Below are positions 43,323 through 53,473 of a stretch of 61,759 bases of DNA, piece by piece. A program made the translations under genes and the position numbers. Source of the stretch: Campylobacter concisus (GTDB taxonomy: Bacteria; Campylobacterota; Campylobacteria; Campylobacterales; Campylobacteraceae). The notes beneath the pieces were generated by a model that had not been told where the DNA came from, searched no databases, and saw only the letters and a list, made by a program, of their open reading frames with translations. Where the stretch lies: positions 1 to 61,759 of the forward strand of contig NZ_NDYP01000006.1 of NCBI RefSeq assembly GCF_002165775.1, given 5' to 3'. Position 1 is the first letter of the stretch. Each line of letters starts with the position of its first letter.

Positions 43323-44363
43323 TTAGTGTAGTTCGCTCCAAACTTTGCGTTTCCAAAGCCAAGCAAAAATTCCTAAGATAAAGAAGTAGATCATGACATA
43401 AAGCCCTGTGCTCTCGCGCTCAGCCTTCTTCTTGTCACCTACTTTTTGGATATAAGCTACCACATCGTCTTCAGCAGCTTTATTTAAACCAACTCTTGGC
43501 ATTGCAGTACCTGGTAGCATCTTTTGAGTATCATTTATAAATTTATGTAAATACTCATCGCCTTTTGAACGAATCATCATCGATAGATCAGGTGGATTTG
43601 AGCCCATATAAGCAGCAAGGCTTACTTTGTTGCTAAATGCATATTTTTTATCATATTTTATATCATGACATCTTTGACATGCATCAGCGAAAACCTTTTC
43701 TTCAGTGATCTTATTTGCCTTTTCATAATCAGCAGATACCTTTTTCAAATAAGCTACTATATCGGCAGTCTCAGCATTTATATCACCACCAGCACCCATA
43801 AATGCGGTCATCGGAAATGGATGCTCGTCGTTAAATTTATGAGTTAGCTTTAAAGCTATATTTGGATTTTTAATGAGTGCGGCTAAGAATTTATCATCAT
43901 AAATTTTACCAGCGGTACTAAGATCTGGTGGCACTACACCAAAGCTTTGACTAGCTGTCTCAGCATCCATACCAGCTGGCATACCTGCTGCTTCTATACC
44001 GTGGCATCCTGTACATCCTGCTGCTACAAAAGTGTCAGCACCCTTTGTAGCGTCACCTTTTGTAAGATCAATAGAGTTAATGTCATTCCAAAATGCTGTA
44101 TAGTCATCAAGAATTTTTTGTGCTACTTCTACATCTTTTGTAGCCGCGTCTATACTTGCCTTATTTCCACTAGCCTTAGCAGTCTCAAGTGCTGTCTTTT
44201 TTTGCTCTAAAAAGTGCTTTGCATAGTCAGTATCTTCTTTTGAGAAGTTATACTCAGCATTTGCAGTATGAGGGTGAAGCTTTGTATGAGCATAAGGCTC
44301 GATACCCCAATATAAAACACCTGAAAGAATAACAACAATGGCAAAAATTTTAAGCTCTTTCAT
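43323..44363 (-). CDS. petC: Cytochrome bc1 complex diheme cytochrome c subunit
   Basis: Accepts electrons from the Rieske protein and passes them to soluble cytochrome c. 346 residues, with an N-terminal membrane anchor (residues 4-20), two CxxCH heme c sites (CTGCHG and CQRCHD) and a C-terminal helix MIYFFILGIFAWLWKRK. Met ligands are probable in FPMTAFMGAG and PGTAMPRVG. The diheme form is characteristic of epsilonproteobacteria. Two bases after petB. Confidence 0.93.
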   Translation of the reverse strand: MKELKIFAIVVILSGVLYWGIEPYAHTKLHPHTANAEYNFSKEDTDYAKHFLEQKKTALETAKASGNKASIDAATKDVEVAQKILDDYTAFWNDINSIDLTKGDATKGADTFVAAGCTGCHGIEAAGMPAGMDAETASQSFGVVPPDLSTAGKIYDDKFLAALIKNPNIALKLTHKFNDEHPFPMTAFMGAGGDINAETADIVAYLKKVSADYEKANKITEEKVFADACQRCHDIKYDKKYAFSNKVSLAAYMGSNPPDLSMMIRSKGDEYLHKFINDTQKMLPGTAMPRVGLNKAAEDDVVAYIQKVGDKKKAERESTGLYVMIYFFILGIFAWLWKRKVWSELH

Positions 44364-44365
44364 GA

Positions 44366-45610
44366 TTAGCCCCTCTTTCTTTCAAGTATTGTTATAACTG
44401 GCAATGCAATTATAAATAAGAACAAGAATAGCAATGATGAATAAAATCCTATCCAGTCATTATAACCACCTGTTGGGAGCTTACCATATATAGATAAAAC
44501 GATAAGATCGACAACTAAGACCCAAAACCATATAAAAAATAGTGGTCTTTTGTGAGCTGGAGCTACAAGGTCGCTTCTATCAAGAAGAGGTATAAGCATA
44601 AATGCAACACCTGCAAACGCAAACGCGATAAGACCGATGTTATAAGCAGAAATTCCAGCTATATCAAAGAAGAAGCCACGTAAAATTTCATATTGCCACA
44701 AGAAGTACCACTCTGGATAGATGTGTGGTGGAGTTTTTAGCGGATTTGCTGGCTCAAAGTTGATAGGATCCATCGCAAAGTTGAAGTGATAGCAAACAAG
44801 ATAGATGACAAATATCATAAAGAATGATACATACATAAAGTCTTTTGCTAAAAATCCTGGCCAAAATGGTATAACTTTAGATTTCGCTCTATCGCCGTGT
44901 AGATACTCTTGTGCCTCTACTTCAAAGTCTATATCTTCGCTTGTTAGGTTATTTACGTGCGGAACTCTTAAAGAGTAGAAGTGAATAACCAAAACAGCTA
45001 TCGTTACAAGTGGCAATAAACAAACATGAAGCATAAAAAATCTAGTAAGTGTTGAGTCGCCAACTGCGTAATCACCTCTAATCCACTCAACTAAAGCGTC
45101 ACCAATAACTGGTACACCGCCAAAAAGCTGAGTGATAACAGTCGCCGCCCAGTAGCTCATCTGTCCCCATGGGAGCATATAACCACTAAATGCCTCTGCT
45201 GAAAAACAGATAAATAGCACCATACCACTTATCCAAATGACCTCTCTGCCTCTTTTGTATGAACCATAGTAAAGTCCAGTAAGCAAGTGAATATACATAA
45301 TAAGAAATATCGTAGAAGCTGAAACTGCGTGAATGTGACGCCAAAGCCAGCCATACTCGACCTCTTGCATGATAGTATAATTTACACTATCAAATGCCAA
45401 ATTTACATCTGGTTTGTAATACATTAAAAGCAAAAAACCGGTAACGATTAAGAGCATAAAAAGCGTTGTTAAAATAACGCCCATTGCCCAAAGGAAATTT
45501 ATATTTTTTGGAATCCAGTATTCGCTAACTAGAACCTTTATAAGTTTTGTAAAAGCTAGGCGTTGATCAAGCCAGTCAATAACGCCAGTTGATTTATGAG
45601 CTAAAGACAT
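44366..45610 (-). CDS. petB: Cytochrome bc1 complex cytochrome b
   Basis: Quinol-oxidising membrane subunit, 414 residues and about eight to nine helices. Heme b ligands are in LWRHIHAVSAS and IMYIHLLTGLYYG, and in RFFMLHVCLLPLVTIAVLVIHF. The quinol site PEW motif is in IYPEWYFLWQYEILRGF. Fused full-length b, not split b6/IV. Ten bases after petA. Confidence 0.96.
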   Translation of the reverse strand: MSLAHKSTGVIDWLDQRLAFTKLIKVLVSEYWIPKNINFLWAMGVILTTLFMLLIVTGFLLLMYYKPDVNLAFDSVNYTIMQEVEYGWLWRHIHAVSASTIFLIMYIHLLTGLYYGSYKRGREVIWISGMVLFICFSAEAFSGYMLPWGQMSYWAATVITQLFGGVPVIGDALVEWIRGDYAVGDSTLTRFFMLHVCLLPLVTIAVLVIHFYSLRVPHVNNLTSEDIDFEVEAQEYLHGDRAKSKVIPFWPGFLAKDFMYVSFFMIFVIYLVCYHFNFAMDPINFEPANPLKTPPHIYPEWYFLWQYEILRGFFFDIAGISAYNIGLIAFAFAGVAFMLIPLLDRSDLVAPAHKRPLFFIWFWVLVVDLIVLSIYGKLPTGGYNDWIGFYSSLLFLFLFIIALPVITILERKRG

Positions 45611-45620
45611 TGCTATCCTC

Positions 45621-46124
45621 CTAAGCTTTTGCTACTAATTTTTCGTATTCTGGGCTTGTTTCGCCTAGAACTAGCTTGGTTCCATCGATCTTAAATGGTG
45701 GTATATCAAGTGGTCTTGGAGGAGGTCCGTATGTTTGCATTCCGTCGGCATTAAATTCGCCGCCATGACAGGCACATACAAACATTTGTTTGCTTGCTTT
45801 ATACTCAGGTATACAACCAAGATGCGTGCAAAGTCCGATAAGAACTACGTATCTAGCATCCCCTACGACAACATCTCTTTTGTCATTTTTAGCCATATCA
45901 GGACTTTTTTTGAGTATGAAAATAGGCTTTTTACGCCACTCAACCTGCCTCATTTCTCCATCTTTGATCGGACTTAGATCAACTGTTGTGAAACCAGCAG
46001 CTTTTACGCTTGGAAGCGGATCCCAAGTCTTTTTAACAGCCACTAGTGACATAGCGCCGCCGACAGCTGCCACAGCACCAAACGCAAGGCCGATAAAGCT
46101 ACGTCTTTCTTGCTTTACTGACAT
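45621..46124 (-). CDS. petA: Cytochrome bc1 complex Rieske iron-sulfur protein
   Basis: Carries the [2Fe-2S] cluster between quinol and cytochrome c. 167 residues with a Tat-like N-terminus RRSFIGLAFGAVAAVGGAMSL acting as membrane anchor (residues 7-27). Cluster ligands are CTHLGC and CACHGGEF, Cys-His pairs both intact. The following TYGPPPRPLDIPPF is typical. First gene of petABC. Confidence 0.96.
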   Translation of the reverse strand: MSVKQERRSFIGLAFGAVAAVGGAMSLVAVKKTWDPLPSVKAAGFTTVDLSPIKDGEMRQVEWRKKPIFILKKSPDMAKNDKRDVVVGDARYVVLIGLCTHLGCIPEYKASKQMFVCACHGGEFNADGMQTYGPPPRPLDIPPFKIDGTKLVLGETSPEYEKLVAKA

Positions 46125-46155
46125 TAAATTCCTTTCTATAAATAAATTCTTAACG

Positions 46156-46161
46156 ATTATA
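46156..46161 (-). promoter_or_regulatory. -10 box of petABC
   Basis: TATAAT on the minus strand, 31 bases upstream of the petA ATG, followed by an AAAGGAATTTA ribosome site. Confidence 0.5.
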
Positions 46162-46298
46162 CTCTCAAAAAATTAAAAAAGTATAATTTCTAAATATAAT
46201 CTGCAAAAATAATGTTAATTTTAGCTTAAACGTAAATCTTGATTTTAAGATAAAAATTTTAAGCTTTATGGCTTTTTGAACTAAACCAAAAATCAAAA

Positions 46299-48164
46299 TC
46301 AGCCAAGCCTTTTCTCATTCATCTTTATATAAATATGTAAGATATCAATCGCAGCTGGCGTGATACCTGAGATTTCACTCGCAGCAAAAAGCGTAGGCGG
46401 TGTAAATTTCTCAAGCTTTTCGACCACTTCATTACTAAGACCACTCACACCTCTAAAGTCAAAATTTTCAGGAATTTTTACATCCATCATATCTTTCATT
46501 TTTTCTATTTGATTTTTTTGCTCATTTATGTAGTGCTGATATTTACACTCGGTTAAAATTTGATCCACACTCGCATCATCTAAATTTACAAATTTCTGAT
46601 CAAGCTTTCTTAGTTTCTCAGCTGTAAAGCTTTTGCGTGCAACAATCTTTTGAAGGCTCACATTTTGACTTATTGGCTCTTCATCAAGGCTAGCTAAAAG
46701 CTCTAAATTTTGCTTGCTCGGCGTAATTTGAGTATTGTTGAGGTATGCAAGTCCATCTTTTAAATTTTGCCTAATAGCTTCAATTTTATTAAAAGTCTCA
46801 TCATCAAGCAGCCTAAGCTCATGGCCATATCCGCCAAGCCTTAAAATGGCATTTTCCTCACGCAAAAGCAAGCGATACTCCGCCCTACTCGTAAACATCC
46901 TATATGGCTCTTTTGTCCCTTTTGTCACAAGATCGTCGATCAAAACGCCAATATACGCCTCATCGCGGCGCAAGACAAGTGGCTCTTTATTATCAAGTGA
47001 AAGCGCTACATTTATGCCAGCCATTAGCCCTTGAGCACCAGCCTCCTCGTATCCAGTCGTACCGTTTATCTGCCCAGCTAGATAAAGACCTTTTACCTTT
47101 TTAGTCTCCAAACTATGTTTTAGCTGTGTTGGCTCGACGTAATCGTACTCGATGGCGTATCCGTGTCTTACGATTTTTGCATTTTCAAACCCCTTTACAG
47201 AGCGTAACATCTGCACTTGCACCTCATAAGGCAAGCTAGTTGAAAAGCCGTTTATATAATACTCTGTCGCTTCAAGAGTCTGAGGCTCGATAAAAAGATG
47301 GTGTCTGTCGCGGTCGCCAAAGCGGTTTATCTTATCCTCGATACTTGGACAATATCTTGGTCCGATGCCCTCGATCTGGCCTGTAAAAAGTGGTGCTTTG
47401 TCGAAATTTGAGCGAATTATTTCATGCGTGGTTTCGTTTGTATAGGCGATGTAGCATGGTAGCTGCGTTGGGGAGAAATTTTTAGTTCTAAAGCTAAATG
47501 CAACCGGCTTTGCGTCGCCATCTTGCTTCTCTAAAATTTCAAAATTTATCGTTTTCGCGTCGATCCTTGGGCATGTTCCAGTCTTTAGCCTACCTAAATT
47601 TAGCCCAAGCTCTCTTAGACTAGAGCTTAGATCTTTTGCACTTAGCTCGCCCACACGTCCGGCTTCTAGTTTGTTAAATCCAACGTGAATTAGCCCGTTT
47701 AAAAATGTGCCTGTTGTGATTATCACCTTTTTTGCGTTATATGTGTTATTTAGGTGGGTTTTAACGCCCGTTACTTCGCCATTTTCGCTTAAAATTTCAG
47801 TGGCGATCTCTTGAGAAATTTCTAAATTTGGCGTGTTTAAAAGCAAATTTCTCATATAAACACGGTATCTATCCATATCGATCTGAGCGCGGCTACCACG
47901 TACTGCTGGACCTTTGCTCTCATTTAGCACGCGAAACTGGATGCCAACAGCATCGGTTGTAAGACCCATTTGACCACCAAGCGCATCGATCTCTTTTACA
48001 AGATGTCCCTTTGCAAGGCCTCCAATGGCCGGATTACAGCTTGCAGCGCCTATTTGCTCGGCTAAGATCGTGATAAGTAAAGTTTGCTTGCCCATTCTAG
48101 CAGCCGCAAGACTTGCCTCAATGCCTGCATGTCCGCCGCCAATGACGATTATTTCATAGTTCAT
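46299..48164 (-). CDS. mnmG: tRNA U34 5-carboxymethylaminomethyl modification enzyme, FAD subunit
   Basis: With MnmE it modifies the wobble uridine of several tRNAs, using FAD and methylene-tetrahydrofolate. 621 residues, normal length. The N-terminal dinucleotide fold is [19 protein letters not shown], followed by the signature [23 protein letters not shown] and the second signature [21 protein letters not shown] (from about residue 350). The C-terminal helical domain binds MnmE. It is divergent from the Aas-like gene. Confidence 0.97.
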   Translation of the reverse strand: MNYEIIVIGGGHAGIEASLAAARMGKQTLLITILAEQIGAASCNPAIGGLAKGHLVKEIDALGGQMGLTTDAVGIQFRVLNESKGPAVRGSRAQIDMDRYRVYMRNLLLNTPNLEISQEIATEILSENGEVTGVKTHLNNTYNAKKVIITTGTFLNGLIHVGFNKLEAGRVGELSAKDLSSSLRELGLNLGRLKTGTCPRIDAKTINFEILEKQDGDAKPVAFSFRTKNFSPTQLPCYIAYTNETTHEIIRSNFDKAPLFTGQIEGIGPRYCPSIEDKINRFGDRDRHHLFIEPQTLEATEYYINGFSTSLPYEVQVQMLRSVKGFENAKIVRHGYAIEYDYVEPTQLKHSLETKKVKGLYLAGQINGTTGYEEAGAQGLMAGINVALSLDNKEPLVLRRDEAYIGVLIDDLVTKGTKEPYRMFTSRAEYRLLLREENAILRLGGYGHELRLLDDETFNKIEAIRQNLKDGLAYLNNTQITPSKQNLELLASLDEEPISQNVSLQKIVARKSFTAEKLRKLDQKFVNLDDASVDQILTECKYQHYINEQKNQIEKMKDMMDVKIPENFDFRGVSGLSNEVVEKLEKFTPPTLFAASEISGITPAAIDILHIYIKMNEKRLG

Positions 48165-48331
48165 GATAAATTTTTCCTAATTTTTGATTGTGTGATTTTA
48201 TCCAAAAGCATATAAAATTTAAATTTCTTAAAAAATTTATTATTGAATTTAAATATAGAGTTTTTATTAATAATATTTTAAATGTTTTGCTGTTAGATTT
48301 ACAAAATTTTTAAAATCACAAAGGTCTTTCT

Positions 48332-51300
48332 ATGATGAGTTTATTAAAAGTTGCTGGCTTTTTGCCCTACCTTGCGATCGCATTTTTAAATGCAAGCGTC
48401 GATCTAGCACACAAAATCACTATCCAAAATGTTCTTTTAAAAACATATGATGGTGACATACTTTTTATATTAACAGCAGTTATAAATGCGATGATTTTGC
48501 TTCCTTTTATATTTTTATTCTCGCCATCAAGCTTTATAAATGATAAATTCTCAAAGACAAAAGTCATAAGAATTTGTGCTATTTTTGGCCTTATCATTAG
48601 TGTCGCAGTGCTTTTTAGCTATCTTGCGGGCGCTTTTGGCGTAGCCTTTGCTTTAACGCTCATACTAGCAGCCCAAAGTGCTATCTACTCGCCAGCAAAA
48701 TATGGAATCATCAAAGCTCTCGTCGGCCCTGAGCGCCTTGGAAGAGCAAACGGCGTCATCCAAGCACTAACCATCGTTGCCATCTTATCAAGCTCCTTTT
48801 TATTTTCATTTATATTTGAAAATTTATATATTCAAGGTGGAAACTCAGAAGAAATTTTAAAAAGCGTCTATCCTATTGGTATCTTTTTAGTGATCTTTAG
48901 CGCGCTTGAAGCCTACTTTGCCTACAAGCTGCCATATATCAGCGAAATAAACGAAGATAACGAGAAATTTGATTTGAAAAAATACATCAGCCTTAGCTAT
49001 TTAAGAGAGAATTTAAAGGAAGTAAGGTCAGATAAAAATATCTGGTTAAGCATTGCTGGACTTAGCATATTTTGGGGAATTTCTCAAATCATCATCGCAG
49101 CTTTTCCAGCTCACTATAAGGCTGTTTTTAACGACGACAGCTCGCTAGCGGTGCAAGCCATACTTGCAGCAAGCGCAATAGGCATCGCATTTGGCTCATA
49201 CGTGGCTGGCTCTATGTCAAAGCTACACATCGAGCTTGGTATCGTGCCAATGGGTGCCATGGGTATATTTTTCTCACTTTTATTTTTCGCATTTGGCTCA
49301 AATATCGGCGTAGTGAGCCTTAGTTCATTTGCATTTGGATTTTTTGGTGGAATTTTTATAGTGCCACTAAATGCGATGATCCAGTACTTTGCCCCGCAAA
49401 AGACCACCGGCAAGATAATGGCGGCAAACAACTTCTTACAAAACGTCTCAATGCTGCTATTTTTGGCTATTGGCATAGGCTTAGTATATTTTAAAATTTC
49501 AACCACTGGACTCTTTGTCTTTACAGCACTTGTTTGCTTGATCGGTAGTTTTTACGCCATTTTGCAGCTTCCACATCTTTTTACAAGGCTACTTTTGCTG
49601 CCATTTTTAAAGACAAAGTACCGCTTTTTCGTTGAAGGACTTCAAAATTTACCGCAAAGTGGTGGCGCGCTACTTTTAGGCAATCACATCAGCTGGATCG
49701 ACTGGCTCGTACTTCAAGCTGCAAGCCCAAGGGGCATAAGATTTGTAATGTATAGAACGATCTATAACAAATGGTATCTAAAGCAAATTTTTAAATTTTT
49801 CAAAGTGATCCCAATAGGCGCAGGGGCAAGCAAAGAGTCGATCGAGCTAGTTAGAGAGTGCCTAAAAAATGGCGAAGTAGTCGCACTTTTCCCAGAGGGT
49901 CACATCAGCTACAACGGCCAGATAAATGAGTTTCAAAAGGGCTTTGAGCTTATCATCAGAGATCTAGAAGAAATTTGCATAGTGCCATTTTACCTTCGTG
50001 GCCTTTGGGGTTCGAGCTTTTCAAGAGCTAGTAAATTTTACAAAGACCTCACTTCTAAAAACGGCAGACGCGATATCATCGTTGCCTTTGGCAAGCCAAT
50101 AACCACATTTATAAACGCTGCAAAGATGAAGCAAAAGGTGCTTGAGCTTAGCTTTTCATCGTGGGAGAGCTTTATCTCAAGACAAAAACCACTAACCGAG
50201 GAGTGGCTAAGCAACGCAAAAGAGGATAAATTTAAAGAGTGTGTGAGCGACAGCACAGGGCTAAATTTAAGCAACTTGAAATTTATAACAGCCGTTTTAG
50301 TCTTTATCAAAATTTTTAAACGCGAGATAAAAGATGAGAAAAATATAGGCATTTTATTACCTAGCTCAAGTATCGCAGCGATAGTAAATATGGCGCTTCT
50401 TGCCATGGGCAAAGTGAGTGTAAATTTAAACTACACACTTAATGAAACCTCACTAAATCACGCCCTAAAAAAGGCAAATATAAACACAGTTATCACATCT
50501 AGCAAATTTCTTGAAAAGCTCGCACTTAAAGGCTTTGATCTAAAAGATGCGATGAGTGGCAGGGCAAAATTTGCAGAAGATCTCTCAGCTAGCGTCTCAA
50601 AAAAAGAGAAATTTTTAGCGCTTTTAACTGCCTTTTTTGCTCCAGCTTGGCTCATTAAGCTTTGCTATTTTAAGCCAGTGAGCTTAGAAGATACGGCTAC
50701 TATTTTATTTAGTAGCGGCAGCGAAGGCGAACCAAAAGGCATCGAGCTAAGCCACAAAAATTTACTCGCAAACATTAAGCAAATAAGCGAACTTCTAAAT
50801 TTCAAAAAAGATGACGTGATCTTAAATTCGCTCCCAGTTTTTCACTCATTTGGCCTAACAGTCACCACGCTTATGCCACTTTGCGAGGGGATAAAAATGG
50901 TGAGCGTGCCTGACCCAACAGACGGAGCGGCTATCGGCAAAATGGCTGCAAGACACAGCGCCAGCATCATCTTTGGTACCTCGACCTTCTTTAGGCTCTA
51001 CACCAGAAACAAAAAGCTTCATCCGCTGATGTTTCAAAGTGCCAGAATGGTCGTAGCTGGGGCTGAAAAGCTAAAACCTGAGATAAAAGATGAGTTTAGA
51101 CTCAAATTTGGCATAGAAATTTATGAAGGTTATGGCGCAACAGAAACGGCGCCGGTGGCTGCTGTAAATATGCCAAATATCTTAGAAAAAGAGAGCCTAA
51201 AAGAGCTTACATTTAATAGACCTGGCAGCGTTGGTATGCCTCTGCCTGGCACTATCATCAAGATAATTGATCCAGAAACGCTTGAAGAGCTAGAAACTGG

Positions 51301-51784
51301 CACCGACGGCCTCATAGTGATCGGCGGATCGCAGGTGATGAAGGGCTATCTAAACGACGAAACTAAAACAAACGACGTCATCACACATATAGACGGCGTA
51401 AGATACTATAAAACAGGTGACAAAGGCCATATCGATGAAAATGGTTTTGTTTTTATCGTCGATAGGTATTCGAGATTTGCCAAGATAGGCGGCGAAATGA
51501 TAAGCCTTGGAAGCGTCGAAGAGGAGCTAGCAAAGGTGCTTGGAAGCGACGTTGTCTTTAGCAGTGCAAACGTGCCAGATAGTAAAAAGGGCGAAGCGAT
51601 CGCGCTTTTAGTAAAAAGTGGCATAGAGCCTGAAAATATCGAGCAAATTTTAAAAGAGAGCAACCTAGCTCCGATAATGATGCCAAGCTATATATTCATC
51701 GTTGATGATATCCCAACACTTGCAAGTGGCAAGGTTGATTTTAAGGGTGTTAAAGCTCTAGCGGTCTCACTTTTAGCGGAGTGA
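48332..51784 (+). CDS. aas: Aas-type fusion: LplT-like MFS, PlsC acyltransferase and acyl-ACP synthetase
   Basis: A 1150-residue three-domain protein. Residues 1-410 are an MFS transporter resembling the lysophospholipid flippase LplT. Residues 425-620 are a PlsC acyltransferase with NHISWIDW (about 450) and FPEGHIS (about 520). Residues 650-1150 are an AMP-forming synthetase with TILFSSGSEGEPKG (about 790), GYGATETAP and a C-terminal SGKVD lysine. In E. coli LplT and Aas are separate proteins that take up and reacylate lysophospholipids. The start is ATG 48332 or 48335, both within reach of the AAAGG site. Confidence 0.9.
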   Translation: MMSLLKVAGFLPYLAIAFLNASVDLAHKITIQNVLLKTYDGDILFILTAVINAMILLPFIFLFSPSSFINDKFSKTKVIRICAIFGLIISVAVLFSYLAGAFGVAFALTLILAAQSAIYSPAKYGIIKALVGPERLGRANGVIQALTIVAILSSSFLFSFIFENLYIQGGNSEEILKSVYPIGIFLVIFSALEAYFAYKLPYISEINEDNEKFDLKKYISLSYLRENLKEVRSDKNIWLSIAGLSIFWGISQIIIAAFPAHYKAVFNDDSSLAVQAILAASAIGIAFGSYVAGSMSKLHIELGIVPMGAMGIFFSLLFFAFGSNIGVVSLSSFAFGFFGGIFIVPLNAMIQYFAPQKTTGKIMAANNFLQNVSMLLFLAIGIGLVYFKISTTGLFVFTALVCLIGSFYAILQLPHLFTRLLLLPFLKTKYRFFVEGLQNLPQSGGALLLGNHISWIDWLVLQAASPRGIRFVMYRTIYNKWYLKQIFKFFKVIPIGAGASKESIELVRECLKNGEVVALFPEGHISYNGQINEFQKGFELIIRDLEEICIVPFYLRGLWGSSFSRASKFYKDLTSKNGRRDIIVAFGKPITTFINAAKMKQKVLELSFSSWESFISRQKPLTEEWLSNAKEDKFKECVSDSTGLNLSNLKFITAVLVFIKIFKREIKDEKNIGILLPSSSIAAIVNMALLAMGKVSVNLNYTLNETSLNHALKKANINTVITSSKFLEKLALKGFDLKDAMSGRAKFAEDLSASVSKKEKFLALLTAFFAPAWLIKLCYFKPVSLEDTATILFSSGSEGEPKGIELSHKNLLANIKQISELLNFKKDDVILNSLPVFHSFGLTVTTLMPLCEGIKMVSVPDPTDGAAIGKMAARHSASIIFGTSTFFRLYTRNKKLHPLMFQSARMVVAGAEKLKPEIKDEFRLKFGIEIYEGYGATETAPVAAVNMPNILEKESLKELTFNRPGSVGMPLPGTIIKIIDPETLEELETGTDGLIVIGGSQVMKGYLNDETKTNDVITHIDGVRYYKTGDKGHIDENGFVFIVDRYSRFAKIGGEMISLGSVEEELAKVLGSDVVFSSANVPDSKKGEAIALLVKSGIEPENIEQILKESNLAPIMMPSYIFIVDDIPTLASGKVDFKGVKALAVSLLAE

Positions 51785-51923
51785 GCCGCCGCTCTCTTAT
51801 TTTTGTGATAAAATAGCGCCAAAATATTACCTAGGTCGCAGTTGCGACTGACATTTGCATAAATCTTAAAATTTTTTTGCAAATTCCATTATTGATTTTA
51901 TTTTTCTTAATAAGGAGTTTTGT

Positions 51924-52712
51924 ATGAAATTTTCTAGTGCTTTTAAATTTGGTGCAACCTTCGTAGTTGGCTGCTTGTTCTCTTTAAATTCTGCCTTAGC
52001 AAATTCTTACGAGCAGATCAAGAAAGATGGCGCCATAAGGATAGCGACCGAGGGTGTTTATTCACCATTTTCGTTTCACAATGAAAAAGATGAGTTAATG
52101 GGCTATGACGTAGAGATAGCAAGAGCTGTGGCTAAAAAACTAGGCGTAAAGCCAAAATTTATCGAAGCTTCGTGGGATGCGATGCTTGCGGCATTTGATG
52201 CTGGCAAGGCTGACGTGGTATTTAACCAAGTTAGCATAACCGATGAGCGAAAGAAAAAGTATGACTACAGCGTGCCATATATGCTCTCTTACTCAGCCAT
52301 CGTCGTGCATAAAGATAACAGCGACATCAAAAGCTTTGCTGATCTAAAAGGCAAAAGAAGCGTGCATTCAGTAAATAGCATGTGGATACCAACCGTTGAA
52401 AAGTATGGCGCCAAGCTAGTTGTGGCCGATAGCTTGAGCGATCAGATAAATTTGATCATCACAAAAAGAGCAGATGATACGATAGATGATGCGGTGATGT
52501 TTTATGACTATATCAAGCAACATCCAAACGCCCCTATAAAGATAATCGAAGCTGGCGATGAGCCGATGTATACGGCTGCGATTGTTAAAAAAGGTAACAC
52601 TAAACTTCTAAATGAGATAAATCTTGCCCTAAATGAGCTTAGCAAGGAAGGAGCTTTAAGCGAAATTTCGCTTAAATACTTCGGTAAAGATATTTTAAAT
52701 AAGGAGAATTAA
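51924..52712 (+). CDS. Cystine-type amino acid binding protein, copy 1
   Basis: Periplasmic solute-binding protein, family 3, 262 residues. The signal peptide is residues 1-26 (ending SALANS), with no lipobox. The sequence GYDVEIARAVAKKL, then SWDAMLAAFDAGKADVVFNQVSITDERKKKY, matches the TcyA/CjaA group that binds cystine or cysteine. It is the most divergent of three tandem copies. Its stop overlaps the next start (TAATG). A GGAG ribosome site precedes the ATG. Confidence 0.88.
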   Translation: MKFSSAFKFGATFVVGCLFSLNSALANSYEQIKKDGAIRIATEGVYSPFSFHNEKDELMGYDVEIARAVAKKLGVKPKFIEASWDAMLAAFDAGKADVVFNQVSITDERKKKYDYSVPYMLSYSAIVVHKDNSDIKSFADLKGKRSVHSVNSMWIPTVEKYGAKLVVADSLSDQINLIITKRADDTIDDAVMFYDYIKQHPNAPIKIIEAGDEPMYTAAIVKKGNTKLLNEINLALNELSKEGALSEISLKYFGKDILNKEN

Positions 52713-53464
52713 TGAATTTTAAGCCCATTTTTGGCTTGATCGCAGGTGCTTTTTTAGCTTTAAATTTAAATGCTTCAACTATCAAAAAAGGCGAACTTAC
52801 CGTCGCAACTGAAGGTACTTACTCGCCTTACTCATTTTACGATGAAAAGGGCGAGCTAGTAGGATATGACGTAGATATTGCAAGAGCAGTAGCGCAAAAG
52901 CTAAATTTAAAAGTTGAGTTTCTAACAGCTCCTTGGGATGCGATGCTAGCAGCATTTGATGCTGGTAAGGCCGATGTTGTATTTAATCAAGTAAGTATAA
53001 ACGAAGATAGAAAGAAAAAGTATGGTATGAGCGTGCCTTACACTATGCCATATCCAGTAATTGTCGTGCATAAAGACAATAACGACATCAAAAGTTTTGC
53101 TGATCTAAAGGGCAAAAAGAGCGTACACTCTGCGACTAGCAACTGGGCGGCGATAGCCGAGAAAAACGGTGCAACAGTGGTTGTGGCTGATGGCTTTAGC
53201 AAAGGCGTGGAGCTTATCATCTCAAAAAGAGCTGATGATACGATAAACGACAACGTCACTTTTTATGACTATATCAAACAACGCCCAAATGCGCCACTAA
53301 AAATCGCATACACAAGCAACGAGCCGATGCCAACAGCTGCAATCGTTAAAAAAGGAAATACTGAGCTACTAGAAGCGATAAACAAAGCGCTTGATGAACT
53401 AAAAGCCGAGGGCAAGATAAGTGAAATTTCGATGAAATATTTTGGAAAAGATATTTCAAAATAA
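52712..53464 (+). CDS. Cystine-type amino acid binding protein, copy 2
   Basis: 250 residues, signal peptide residues 1-21 (LALNLNAS). Same motifs as copy 1, GYDVDIARAVAQKLNLKVEF and PWDAMLAAFDAGKADVVFNQ. A 112-base segment at 52889-53000 differs from copy 3 by only two bases. The distal half (SVHSATSNWAAIAEK) has diverged, so ligand preference may differ from the others. Confidence 0.88.
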   Translation: MNFKPIFGLIAGAFLALNLNASTIKKGELTVATEGTYSPYSFYDEKGELVGYDVDIARAVAQKLNLKVEFLTAPWDAMLAAFDAGKADVVFNQVSINEDRKKKYGMSVPYTMPYPVIVVHKDNNDIKSFADLKGKKSVHSATSNWAAIAEKNGATVVVADGFSKGVELIISKRADDTINDNVTFYDYIKQRPNAPLKIAYTSNEPMPTAAIVKKGNTELLEAINKALDELKAEGKISEISMKYFGKDISK

Positions 53465-53473
53465 AGGATTAAA

